Below are positions 47,109-58,347 of a DNA stretch of 64,000 nt, in pieces. A model generated the notes under the pieces. It was not told the origin of the DNA. It was given only the letters and a program-made list of their open reading frames with translations, and did not search any database. How positions within the stretch are numbered: the first letter of the stretch is position 1; each line of letters starts with the position of its first letter. The DNA is from Budorcas taxicolor (lineage: Eukaryota; Chordata; Mammalia; Artiodactyla; Bovidae): the NCBI RefSeq assembly GCF_023091745.1, contig NC_068915.1, forward strand, positions 48,356,001 to 48,420,000, in the 5' to 3' direction. A program made the translations under genes and the position numbers.

Positions 47109-47120
47109 AATATTTATTAA
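47109..47120. repeat. Right TSD of the BovB
   Basis: Exact aatatttattaa. Its first six bases also match the BovB sequence that would follow the leader (aatattg), a likely microhomology at the internal priming site. Confidence 0.92.
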
Positions 47121-48092
47121 AGAGTGTTCAATAAAATACTGAAGGTGACTTAAAAATACGGACGTTGTTTCAAAAATCTGCCACATCATTTGCCCAATAT
47201 AGAAATACCTTCCTCAGTTCAGCCTGCTTAAGAGAAGCTCAATTGGATATACTAAAAGAATTCTGGGATACAATGAGGTGAAGGTTTATCAAAATTTTAT
47301 GGTATGTACCAATGTGTTAAGCTCTTTGAAGATGCTTAGGAATAAAAGGTCTCTTTCTTTCCCAAACACTAACTGAATTTGCTCATAGTTTAGCAATAAG
47401 CTGCCATAACAATTTCCAAGCCAAATGAAAAGAAAATTTAGTAATTTACCAATCTAGGATGCAGAAGACAATTTATTCTATGTATAATTGATTTCAATAA
47501 TCAACAGAATAAACGTGTAACTTTTCATTCCAATTCATGTGTTCTTCAGGAAGCCAAATTTAAAAGAAAATCTATTTTCATCCAATAATTTCTTCTTATG
47601 ACTCTCGACTTTGCTTTTCTATCACCTAGTTAAACAATCTGAAGCAACATCATTGACCAAAAAAAAAAAAAAAAAGAACTCCGAAGAACTTAAAAGCAGT
47701 TACATTTTGCTGATTTTAGATCAACATATTGAATGGCAGAGGCTAACATCTTATAGACATAAGCTTTCTCAGTTTTGGAGAGAAGTGCATATGCATGTTT
47801 TAATTTTTATTTGTTTCACTTTATTTTGTTTTGTGTTGTTCTGTGTTGCTTTGAGGGGAGTTAGAAACAGCAAAAAAATTCAGATCTTTTACATATATTT
47901 GGATTTACATAGTAGCTTTATAATCATGGGGAATCAACTTCTTTGATGCCCAATTTCTTCATTTACAAAATGTCTTCACTAATATCCAAAGATTTTTGCA
48001 AATTAGAAATAATATACATTGCATTGCCTGGAGCATAAAGTATGTTTCATAAATGATAGTTATTTGTGTTTTATTAATTATAACTTTCCTGA
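47121..48092. other. Unique DNA
   Basis: A run of about 17 A at 47659-47675 and a T-rich stretch at 47790-47850. The 111-codon frame 47611-47946 reads through the A run (poly-lysine) and is not credible as a gene. Confidence 0.55.
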
Positions 48093-48525
48093 TAACCCCG
48101 TGAATCTCAGCATGCCAGTCCTCCCCGTCCATAACCAACTGCCAGAGTCTACCCAAACCCATGTCCATTGAGTTGGTGATGCCATCCAACCATCTTATTC
48201 TCTGTCATCCCTTTCTCCTCTTGCCCTCAATCTTTCCCAGAATCAGGGTCTTTTCAAATGAGTCAGTTCTTCACATCAGGTGGGCAAAGTATTGGAGTTT
48301 CAGCTTCAACATAAGTCCTTCCAATAAACATCCAGGACTGATCTCCTTTAGGATGGACTGCTTGGATATCCTTGCAGTCCAAGGGACTCTCAAGAGTCTT
48401 CTCCAACACCACAGTTCAAAAGCATCAATTCTTTGGTGCCAGTTTTCTTTATAGTCCAACTCTCACATCCATACATGACTACTGGCAAAACCATAGCCTT
48501 GACTAGATGGGCCTTTATTGGCAAA

Positions 48526-48880
48526 CTGTTGGAGAAGACTCTAAGAGTCCCTTGGACTGCAAGGAGATCCAACCAGTCCATTCTGAAGGAGATCAGCCCT
48601 GGGATTTCTTTGGAAGGAATGATGCTAAAGCTGAAGCTCCAGTACTTTGGCCACCTCATGAGAAGAGTTGACTCATTGGAAAAGACTTTGATGCTGGGAG
48701 GGATTGGGGGCAGGAGGTGAAGGGGACGACCGAGGATGAGAGGGCTGGATGGCATCACGGACTCGATGGACGTGAGTCTGAGTGAACTCCAGGAGATAGT
48801 GATGGACAGGGAGGCCTGGCGTGCTGCGATTCATGGGGTCGCAAAGAGTCAGACATGACTGAGTGACTGAACTGAACTGA
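48526..48880 (+). mobile_element. BovB LINE 3' fragment nested in antisense BovB
   Basis: Sense fragment from ctgttggagaagactctaag to gagtgactgaactgaactga. Younger type (gggagggattgggggcagga). It lies 120 bp from the same BovB region in the opposite direction, so 48100-48407 and 48528-48850 form a long imperfect inverted repeat. Confidence 0.92.
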
Positions 48881-49003
48881 ATGTCTCTGCTTTCGAATAT
48901 GCTATCTAGATTGGTCATAACTTTCCTTCCAAGGAGTAAGTGTCTTTTAATTTCATGGCTGCAATCACCATCTGCAGTGATTTTGGAGTCCCCCAAAATA
49001 AAG

Positions 49004-49813
49004 TCAGCCACTGTTTCTACTGTTTCCCCCATCTATTTGCCATAAAGTGATGGGACCAGATACCATGATCTCAGTTTTCTGAATGTTGAGCTTTAGGTAA
49101 AATTTTTCACTGTCCTTTTTCACTTTCATCAAAAGGCTTTTTAGTTCCTCTTCACTTTCTGCCATAAGGGTGGTGTCATCTGCATATCTGAGGTTATTGA
49201 TATTTCTCCCAGCTATCTTGATCCCAGCTTGTGCTTCTTCCAGCCCAGCATTTCTCATGATATACTCTGCACAGAAGTTAAATAAGCAGGGTGACAATAT
49301 ACAGCCTTGAGGTACTCCTTTTCCTATTTGGAACCAGTCTGTTGTTCCATGTCCAGTTCTAACTCTTGCTTCCTGACTTGCATACAGGTTTCTCAAGAGG
49401 CAGATCAGGTGGTCTGGTATTCCCATCTCTCTCAAAATTTTCCACAGTTTATTGTGATCCACACAGTCAAAAGCTTTGGCATAGTCAATAAAGCAGAAAT
49501 AGATGTTTTTCTGGAACTCTCTTACTTTTTCCATGATCCAGCGGATGTTGGCAATTTGATCTCTGGTTCCTCTGCCTTTTCTAAATCCAGCTTGAACATC
49601 TGGAAGTTCACAGTTCATGTATTGCTGAAGCCTCTCTTGGAGAATTTTGAGCATCACTTTACTAGCATGTGAGATGAGTGCAATTGTGCGGTAGTTTGAG
49701 CATTCTTTGGCATTGCCTTTCTTTGGGCTTGGAATGAAGACTGATCTTTTCCAGTCCTGTGGCCACTGCTGAGCTTTCCAAATTTGCTGGGATATTGAGT
49801 GCAGCACTTTCAC
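49004..49813 (-). pseudogene. BovB reverse transcriptase, 269-codon open remnant
   Basis: The longest clean RT stretch on the minus strand. In order: WPQDWKRSVFIPSPKKGNAK, YRTIALISHASKVM, AGFRKGRGTRDQIANI, motif A FCFIDYAKAFDCVDHNKLW (about residue 106 on), motif B GKGVPQGCILSPCLFN (about 165-180), and motif C YADD at 49175-49186. All RT core motifs keep their expected residues. The frame ends in the C-terminal region after a shift near 49020, and there is no endonuclease, so the copy is inactive. Confidence 0.92.
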
Positions 49814-50080
49814 AACATCATCTTTCAGGATTTGAAATATGTCAACTGGAATTCCATCACCTCCCCTAGCTTTGTTTGTAGTGATGCTTCCTAAGACCCA
49901 CTTGACTTCACATTCCAGGATGTCTGGCTCTAGGTGAGTGTGATCACACCATCATGATTATCTGAGTCGTGAAAATCTCTTTTGTACTGTTCTTCTGTTG
50001 TGTATTCTTGCCACCTCTTCTTAATATCTTCTGCTTCTCCAAGGTTCATACCAGTTTTGTCCTTTATTGAACCCATTATG

Positions 50081-53000
50081 AAGGACTTATTTGGCCCTTC
50101 CTAGTGTGTGCAGTCTTGGACAACTACTTTGTTTATATTGATTTGCCAATAGATCACATCGCAGCCTTTTCACACTAAACTCATATTTATTTCAAAAATA
50201 TTTTGTATGGCTAAATTGCAAAACCTCAACTAGAATATCTAAGACTGTAATACCAATACTCACTTAAAGATATGCTTTGATTGTAGGATTCCGTGAAAAG
50301 TAGAATGAACTGACATGTTCTCTGTTTAGTATTAAAGGAAAGTGAAAAGGCAAAATTACCTGTACAATTTCAAAATTTTTCTCTAATCAGTTACACTAGC
50401 ATGAATTAATAGGATAGTTCTAGTTTTCCAGTTTTTTAAAAAGAATTAATTTGAGACTGCCCACCCTGTGAGCTTCTGACTTAGAGGGCTGAATTCATCA
50501 ACTAAATTCACAGCAGATTAATTAGCTAGTAATTTAGAAAGTTAGTCATCATTTAGTGATACTTATTAAGTGTCTTTACGCTCAGGAAACTTGTGTTAGA
50601 AGATTGGTTTGGAAGGGTTTAAACCTTGTACGACAAAACATTCTGTATGACAAAACATTTATGTGGCTTGGACACCCCAGTTTCAACCTAAATAATATAT
50701 ATCCTTGATGCTATTCATCCTTTTCAATGCTATTTAAAGGTAGATATTGAATACAATACATATGTGTAAGAAACCTCTGATGTGTTTTAGAGCCATCATG
50801 ACTTTCATGAGGGTTTGATTAAATTATATTCCATGTTAAATATCCTGAATACTTTTCAGCATTGTGTGCACAATTGACAATCTTTCTTTCTTTCCTTTCT
50901 CTGGGGAATTTTTCACATCCTGTTTCCGTTCACAGATGAAAATCAATTTCGCAATTTCTTCCTAAAAGCTAATGGAAATTTGTTCAAATCACACAGTTAC
51001 TACAGAATTTGCCCAATTCAGCAGAAATTCCTGCCTTGGTTCACTCATTAAGGAAAAGGCATAATATGGAACAACAAGGGAGTTTGAGGTCATGAATGAA
51101 GTAAATCTTCAGAGTCTGTAAACTGTTTACATAAATTGTGGCCAACTCAAGTCAGCCTCTTAGTTTTTTTATTTTTAATGCTGATATTTCCTTAAAGATT
51201 TATCTAACAATTACTGTAAATCTAAATATATATATATAGTCATGTAGATGTATATACTCACTCATGAAGAAGCATTTGCACAGGTATGCTGGGATGTCTT
51301 TTGAAAATTACATAGTTTGCATTGTGAGTGAAGAGATGGGAGCCACTGCTGGCCAGCTGTGAGAACCCTCCTGGGTTTCCCTGTGTTGCATTATCTCCCT
51401 TTTCTTTACTTTTCTATATTTGTGAAAACTGAGAAAGATGATGCACTTCAGCACTTTGTTTGCCATGCTTGAGTTCTTTGCAAGTAGAAACATCTTCAGT
51501 GAGGATACTAACTATAAGATTTGTTCTTATGTGTAGAGAATTCTAGCAAAAGGTTTTCTAAAATAGCTTTCATTGGTAAAACTTTACCCACTTTCAAGAA
51601 ATGTTTTGATTTTTTTCCAACCTCCTTTGCCCATGGTGCAGTACAAGCAGGTTCCTTCTTACTTTGGCTTTAGTGTAACTACAGAACAGCAGGCTCAGCA
51701 CCACCTTTAACCTCATGTATCCTCTTGTATAAAGTGAGTGATTACAATATATTTGCTCCTTGAGGTCATTCCATAGAAGAATCTCAGAACTGACAACTTC
51801 AGAGATATAATCTCATAGATCAGCTTGCTACAATGCTTTCAGTAGAATATTTTGTGAAATTTACAGTTATCTGATTCCCTCCTGGAGAGCTGGAGGAGTG
51901 GGAAGAGAGAGGTTCAGGCAAGGTGACATGACATTTAGTACAATCTTACCAGCATCAGAGCTAAGATTTGTAACAACATTGATTAATGCCACTGGTCAAG
52001 ACAATAAACCATCCTAAAATTTATTCAAAGAAATCTACTATGACAGTTTTACACATGTTTTAAACAGTTTCTTTGCACTTAATAAATCCTATTATTATTC
52101 TCCTAAAAAAATTTGATAGACTAAGATATAAGGCAACTTGAATCTTCATATAAGAGCAGAAGTCTTCTTTATAGAATCCTATATTATTATTTTAAAAAAT
52201 GAGCATGCTTTCTATATATTTTATCCCATGAGGAAAAATAAATTTTGTAAATATTTGGATAAATATTTTTTACTTCAGATACTTGCCAGATTCATACCAA
52301 AGTAAACACACAGTGTATGGTTTACTATCATTTAATAATCAAAGTTTGACAAAATATCATCTTTACAATTCATTTTTCTTTTTGAAGGGTAATAAAGGAT
52401 AGTTAACATATCAACCTTTTGAAATAGTTATTTGTAAAGTCATTTTTAGTGAATTAAGAACAATGGATAACGCTTTGGGAATAGAGGGTAAGATGTGGGT
52501 AGGAAAAGGTTGTCCGCCAGATGTACTAAGGAACCCAAGTTGCACACGTGTGCCATTGATCAATGACAATTGTTTGCTATCATTAAATACTAATCTACCT
52601 TAGGCTGCCTTTTTGTGAAAGTCTTTTCCTTTTGTGGTTGACCTTGGTATTCACATTAACCTGATTTTGTCAGTTTATAAGCATCGTGTAAGGGAAAGGT
52701 TGAATTCCTGTCATGATTTGCCACTAGCCTAAACCCAAAGAGATGCCCTTGGGCGATGCACTTCCTGTGTCCACATATTTGATAGAGAATTAAAGTGGAA
52801 CATAAAATTTCTTCAGTTTTATCTGCTGTGATTTACCTCTGACCATACTCCCCACTGAGGATTCAGACATGGAGCTTTGCTACTTTATTTTTGACAGCCT
52901 AAGGTAAATTGAACATTTTGTAATGCATCTCCAAACTAATTCAGATTGAACTTAAAGAACAAAAAAAAAAAAACAAAAACAAAAAACTATTGTTGTGCAT

Positions 53001-53137
53001 GTAAAGAAAAATGTTTTATTCTCCAATTTCATGAATTTAATTTCATAATAATCTTGAACCCACATCAACTCTTTCATGTCTTTCCTAATGAAAAAATGTA
53101 TCTGTATGAGCCTTAAGATTTTATTATATGCCTAGTT
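50081..53137. other. Repeat-poor 3-kb stretch
   Basis: No SINE, BovB or coding frame recognised. Simple features only: TA run 51224-51238, an interrupted A-rich run 52961-52986. AT-rich with some even-textured parts. Confidence 0.5.
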
Positions 53138-53800
53138 GTTTGATTGCCACAAGGTTTTGTAACAGGAGGAAAAGGGACAGGGCACAACTTTTGAATGAAT
53201 AACATAGCCCAACGACACAAGAGAAACTGGTTAGAATCAAATTCGACCAAGATGGCAGACAAGACAAGACCTGGATCCTCAATCAGCAAGTGAAGTAACA
53301 CCCAGAGAAGCATGAGAGTTCCAAGGCACTGTTAAAAGACCAAGGAGTGGGTGGTGGCCCAAATTCTAGAAATCCCTGCACCTTTCCAAAAATAGTTGGA
53401 ATAATCCTCCCACTCAATAGCATATGAATTTACCCGGTCTATAAAACTAACCACACCATATTTTGCAGCCACACTCGCCCTCTGGAATGGTCCACACTCT
53501 GTTTGTGGCGTGTGCTTCTCTCTGTAAGTGAATAAATCCATTTGTTACCTATCACTTTGTCTCTCACTGAGTTCTTTCTGCAATGAGACAGCAAGAACCT
53601 GAGCTTCATTAAGTCCTGAAACAGGGTACCATGGGTTTAGGCTGGGTTTGAGTCCCAGCCATGTGGATTCAAGTCCCAAGCAGGGTTTTGGCTAGGTTTG
53701 AATCCCATCCACATGGGTTTGAGGCCCAAACTGGGTTTTGGCCGGGTTCAAGTCCCAGCACATGGGTTCAAGTCCCAAACTGTGGTAAACGGTTTCAGTT
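53138..53800 (+). repeat. Ruminant ERV-type LTR (solo)
   Basis: The layout is that of an LTR: a long U3-like part with a catatgaat block, a TATA-like tataaaa at 53440-53446, and AATAAA at 53531-53536 about 90 bp later. Then comes a pyrimidine-rich R/U5 stretch (ctttgtctctcactgagttc) and a repetitive end (53641-53790). No gag, pol or env sequence is attached. Edges are approximate and the family is not assigned. Antisense frames 53113-53313 and 53332-53541 are incidental. Confidence 0.65.
53641..53790 (+). repeat. Degenerate tandem repeat with B-box-like units
   Basis: About six copies of a word like gggtttgagtcccagc or gggttcaagtcccagc, spaced 15-35 bp. Each resembles the tRNA T-arm (B-box) consensus. 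No A-box partner or tRNA cloverleaf is visible, so this is a repeat inside the LTR, not tRNA genes. Confidence 0.8.
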
Positions 53801-53849
53801 TCACAATAACTGAAAATACAAGTTGTTTTTTGCATATAGTTCTTTGCAT

Positions 53850-54181
53850 CTCTGCAAGGAGATCCAACCAGTCCATCCTAAAGGAAATCAGTCCTGAATG
53901 TTCACTGGATGCACTGATGCTGAAGCTGAAACTCTAATATTTGGGCCACCTGATGCAAAGAACTGACTCATTTGAAAAGACCCTGATGCTGGGAAAGATT
54001 AAAGGTGGAAGGAGAAGGGGATGACAGAGGATGAGATGGTTGGATTGCATCACCGACTCAATGGACATGAGTTTGAGTAAACTCTGGGAGTTGGTTATGG
54101 ACAGAGAGGCCTGGCATGCTTCAGTACATGGGGTCACAGTCGGAGACAACTGAGCGACTGAACTGAACTGAATTGAACTGA
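53850..54181 (+). mobile_element. BovB LINE 3' fragment
   Basis: Starts at tctgcaaggagatccaacca and ends in repeated CTGAA units. catatagtt lies near both ends (53833-53841 and 54187-54195), separated from the left edge by 8-9 bases. It may be part of a longer, eroded target-site duplication. Confidence 0.92.
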
Positions 54182-54195
54182 ATTTACATATAGTT

Positions 54196-54704
54196 TCTAG
54201 GGGCATGTGTTTGATTATTATGGAACCACCCACCCCTACCCCACCTCACCAAAAAGATCAGGCAGTATTTGCCAGTTTTAGTAAGAAGTAAAATTATGTT
54301 CAAATTTCAAAGAATTTTATATGAGAAAAATAGTTTTGCTTGGGGTACTGATACCAAAAATTCAGCCTCAGTGCACAGTGTTGAACTGAACATTGGAGAC
54401 AGAATTTGGGTGAAGTAGAAAACTATAGTTTTATTTTTTTGCCAAGCAAATGGGTATACAGGACTTGTTCCCTCAAAACTGTGTGTACCAAGCTGGAAGG
54501 ATTTGGTGATTAGTTATATAGCAATGGTTCAAGGAAAGGGTTGCTCATAAGAATTAGTTTGTATTCAGGGCCTGCGCTCTATTAATGAGGATTCAAGTGT
54601 TCTCTGAATGATCTTCTCTGGTTCTTGAGAAAATCAAAGATTCACCTTCTCTAAAATGAAGATTGCTTCATCAAGTACTTCGTCTTCCATTTGTTGGAAT
54701 TTTT
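54196..54704. repeat. LTR-like repeat, copy B, left part
   Basis: From about 54390 the sequence ('aactatagttttattttttt', 'ccctcaaaactgtgtgtacc') looks like an LTR relic that continues at 57874 after the BovB. The proximal 54196-54390 is unassigned. Confidence 0.45.
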
Positions 54705-55320
54705 CAGTTCAGTTCAGTCCAGTCATTCACTTGTATCCAACTATTTGTGACCCCATGAATCGCAGCACACCAGGCCTCTCTGTCCATCACCAACTCCCAG
54801 AGTCCACCAAAACTCATGTCCAGTCAGTGATTCCATCCAGCCATCTCATCCTCTGTCGTCCCCTTCTCCTCCTGCCCCCAATCCCTCCCAGCATCAGAGT
54901 CCTTTCCAATGAGTCAACTCTTCGCATGAGGTGGTCAAAGTATTGGAGTTTCAGTTTTAGCATCATTCCTTCCAAAGAACACCCAGGACTGAACTCCTTT
55001 AGAATGGACTGGTTGGATCTCCTTGTAGTCCAAGGGACTCTCAAGAGTCTTCTCCAACACCACAGTTCAAAAGCATCAATTTTTCTACTCTAAGCTTTTT
55101 TCACAGTCCAACTCTCACATCCATACATGACCACTGGAAAAACCATAGCCTTGACTAGACGGACTTTTGTTGGAAGTAATGTCTCTGCTTTTGAATATGC
55201 TGTCTAGGTTGGTCATAACTTTCCTTCCAAGGAGTAAGCATCTTTAATTTCACGGCTGCAGTCACCATCTGCAGTAATTTTGGAGCCCCCAAAAATAAAG
55301 TCCGACACTGTTTCCACTGT

Positions 55321-57757
55321 TTACCTGTCTATTTCCCATGAAGTGATGAGACCAGATCCTGTGATCTTTGTTTTCTGAATGTTGAGCTTTAAGCCAACTT
55401 TTTCACTCTCCTCTTTCACTTTCATCAAGAGGCTTTTTAGTTCCTCTTCACTTTCTGCCATAAGGGTGGTGTCATCTGCATATCTGAGGTTATTGATATT
55501 TCTCCCGGCAATCTTCATTCCAGCTTCTGCTTCTTCCAGTCCAGCATTTCTCATGATGTACTCTGCATATAAATTAAATAAGCAGGGTGACAGTATACAG
55601 CCTTGATGTACTCCTTTTCCTATTTGGAACCAGTCTGTTGTTCCATGTCCAGTTCTAACTGTTGCTTCCTGACCTGCATACAGATTTCTCAAGAGGCAGG
55701 TCAGGTGGTCTGGCATTCTCATCTCTCTCAGAATTTTCCACAGTTTATTGTGATCCACACAGTCAAAGGCTTTGGCATTGTCAATAAAGCGGAAATAAAT
55801 GTTTTCCTGGAACTCTCTTGCTTTTTCTGTGATTCAGAAGATGTTGGCAATTTGATCTCTGGCTCCTCTGCCTTTTCTAAAACCAGCTTGAACATCTGGA
55901 AGTTCACAGCTCACGTATTGCTGAAGCCTGGCTTGGAGAATTTTGAGCATTATTTTACTAGTGTGTGCTGCTGCTGCTGCTGCTGCTGCTAATTTGCTTC
56001 AGTTGTGTCCGACTCTGTGTGACCTCATAGATGGCAGCCTGCTAGGCTCCACCATCCCTGGGATTCTCCAGGCAAGAATACTGGAGTGGGTTGCCATTGC
56101 CTTCTCCAATGCATGAAAGTGAAAGTGAAGACACTCAGTCCTATCTGACTCTTAGCGACCCCATGGACTGCAGCCTACCAGGCTCCTCCATCCATGGGAT
56201 GTTCCAGGAAAGAGTACTGGAGTGGGTTGCCATTGCATTCTCTGAGATGAGTGCAATTGTGCAGTAGTTTGAACATTCTTTGGCAATACCTTTCTTTGGG
56301 ATTGGAATGAAAACTGACCTTTTCCAGTCCTGTGGCCACTGCTGAGTTTTCCAAATTTGCTTGTGTATTGAGTGCAGCACTTTCACAGCATCATCTTTCA
56401 GGATTTGAAATAGCTCAACTGGAATTCCATCACCTCCACTAGCTTTGTCCATAGTGATGCTTTCTAAAGCCCACTTGACTTCGCATTCCAGGATGTCTGG
56501 CTAGGTGAGTGATCACAGCATCGCGATTATCCGGGTCATGAGCATCTTTTTTGTACAGTTCTTCTGTGTATTCTTGCCACCTCCTCTTAATATCTTCTGC
56601 TTCTGTTCGGTCCATACCATTTATGTCCATTATTGAGCCCATCTTTGCATGAAATGTTCCCTTGGTAGCTCTAATTTTCTTGAAGAGATCTCTTTCCCAT
56701 TCTGTTGTTTACCTCTATTTCTTTGCATTGATCACTGAGGAAGGCTTTCTTATCTCTGCTTGCTATTCTTTGGAACTCTGCATTCAGATGCTTATGTCTT
56801 TCCTTGTCTCCTTTGCTTTTCTCTTCTCTTCTTTTCACAGCTATTTGTAAGGCCTCCCCAGACAGCCATTCTGCTTTTTTGCATTTCTTTTCCACGGGGA
56901 TGGTCTTGATCCCTGTCTCCTGCACAATGTCACGAACCTCCGTCCATAGTTCATCAGGCACTCTGTCTATCAGATCTAGACCCTTAAATCTATTTCTCGC
57001 TTTCACTATATAATCATAAGGGATTTAATTCAGGTCATACCTGAATAGTCTAGTGGTTTTCCCTACTTTCTTCAATTTAAATCTGAATTTGTCAATAAGG
57101 AGCTCATGATCTGAGCCATAGTCAGCTCCTGGTCTTGTTTTTGCTGACTGCATAGAGCTTCTCCATCTTTGGCGGCAAAGAATATAATCAATTTGATTTT
57201 GGTGTTGACTATCTGGTGATGTCCATGTGTAGTCTTCCTTTGTGCTGTTGGAAGAGGGTGTTTGCTATAACCAGTGCGTTCTCTTGGCAAAACTCTATTA
57301 GTCTTTGCCCTGCTTCATTCTGTACTCCAAGGTCAAAATTGCTGTTACTCCAGGTGTTTCTTGACTTCCTACTTTTGCATTCCAGTCCTCTATAATGAAA
57401 AGGACATCTTTTTTGGGTATTAGTTCTAAAAGGTCTTGTAGGTCTTCATAGAGTCACTCATCTTCAGCTTCTTCAGCATTGCTAGTTGGGGCATAGCCTT
57501 GGATTACTGTGATATTGATTAGTTTGCCTTGGAAACGAACAGAGATCATTCTGTCATTTTTGAGATTGCATCCAAGTACTGCATTTCGGACTCTTGTTGA
57601 CCATGATGGCTACTCCATTTCTTCTAAGACATTCTTGCCCACAGTAGTAGATATAATGGTCATCTGAGTTAAATTTACCCATTCCAGTCCATTTTAGTTC
57701 ACTGATTCCTAGAATGTTGACATTCACTCTTACCATCTCCTGTTTGACCACTTCCAA
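55321..57757 (-). pseudogene. BovB ORF2 remnants over near full length
   Basis: Antisense frames: 57757-57554 endonuclease start (ISELKWTGMGKFNSDDHYIY, RRNGVAIMVNK), 57006-56671 linker (PDELWTEVRDIVQETGIKTI), 56642-56439 and 56452-56141 RT entry (KASGGDGIPVELFQILKDD), and 55758-55321 RT with GVHQGCILSPCLFN and YADD at 55471-55482. A Bov-A2 interrupts the RT, and several shifts occur (for example 57590, where a base is lost in VNKRV). Confidence 0.9.
55967..56242 (-). mobile_element. Bov-A2 SINE dimer inside BovB
   Basis: CTG triplet tail (55967-55991), two Bov-A units and the gaaagtgaaagtgaagacac linker. BovB sequence resumes at gagatgagtgcaattgtgca. The SINE is younger than the BovB. At most 2 bp appear duplicated at the edges. 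Confidence 0.94.
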
Positions 57758-57873
57758 TGTGCCTCAATCATGGACCTGACATTCCAGGTTCCTATGCAAC
57801 ATTGCTCTTTACAGTATCAGACTTTGCTTCTATCACTAGTCACATCCACAAATGGGTATTATTTTTGCTTTAG

Positions 57874-58135
57874 TTATGTAGAAATGTTCAAAGATAGTGT
57901 TATGTGTATCCCTTGAGGTAGAAACCAGACCTCACCCCAAGGCTGCAGTGTCGTTTTTTGGGCTGTTCCCCCTTGTCTCTGCATCTCCTCCATTTCTGAT
58001 TAGCAACTGCTCATATCTGCCCTTTGGAGCTCAAGGAAGGTAATGGAAACTGGAGACTATTTCCTGCAAACAAGAAAAGTGGAACAAGGAAAGACTTCAG
58101 CATCCAGGAGCCCCATATGGTCCTGCTTGGTTTCA
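57874..58135. repeat. LTR-like repeat, copy B, right part
   Basis: Homologous to 36530-36775 (see copy A) at roughly 70% by eye. Contains ccccttgtctctgcatctcc and gcatccaggagccccatatg. Confidence 0.6.
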
Positions 58136-58140
58136 GTATG

Positions 58141-58347
58141 AAAGTGAAGTCTCTCAGTCGTGTCCGACTCTTTGCAACCCCATGGACCGTAGCCTACCAG
58201 GCTCCTCCCTCCATGGGATTTTCCAGACAATAGTACTGGAGTGGATTGCCATTTCCTTCTCCAGGCGATCTTCCCAACCCAGGGATTGAACCCGGGTCTC
58301 CCGCATTGTAGACAGACACTTTACCGTCTGAGCCACCAGGGAATTCT
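58141..58347 (-). mobile_element. Bov-tA SINE (young-looking)
   Basis: Antisense copy with an intact B-box (gattgaacccgggtct, 58284-58299) and head complement (gagccaccagggaat). Few differences from the family pattern, so probably one of the more recent SINEs here. Confidence 0.95.

Larger units (their letters stand above)
48093..50080 (-). mobile_element. BovB LINE, antisense, split by a sense BovB
   Basis: Left part 48093-48525 and right part 48881-50080 join in BovB order (attggcaaa | atgtctctgctttcgaat) once the sense insert is removed. The extreme 3' tail is missing at 48093. The 5' end stops in the linker near 50080. The left part looks older in type than the right part. So either the two belong to one mosaic copy or the join is coincidental; continuity at the break favours one copy. 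Confidence 0.85.
54705..57873 (-). mobile_element. BovB LINE, 3.2 kb, antisense, carrying a Bov-A2
   Basis: Tail at 54705 (cagttcagttcagtccagtc). It continues through C-terminus, RT and endonuclease to the leader (cacatccacaaatgggtatt, about 57870). Without the SINE it is about 2.9 kb, close to full coding length. Younger type (cagcatcagagtcctttcca). It splits an LTR-like repeat. No target-site duplication was detected. Confidence 0.95.

Noticed and set aside
47611..47946. 111-codon open frame
   Set aside because: Reads through a poly-A run giving lysines, then T-rich sequence giving F/V/L. Composition alone explains it.
53641..53790. Possible cluster of tRNA genes
   Set aside because: Only T-arm-like words repeat. 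There are no acceptor, D-arm or anticodon stems, so it is a repeat inside an LTR.
54656..55093. 145-codon + strand open frame
   Set aside because: Runs from LTR-like flank into the antisense of a BovB C-terminus. The serine/leucine-rich peptide is a known-type shadow seen over every BovB 3' end here.
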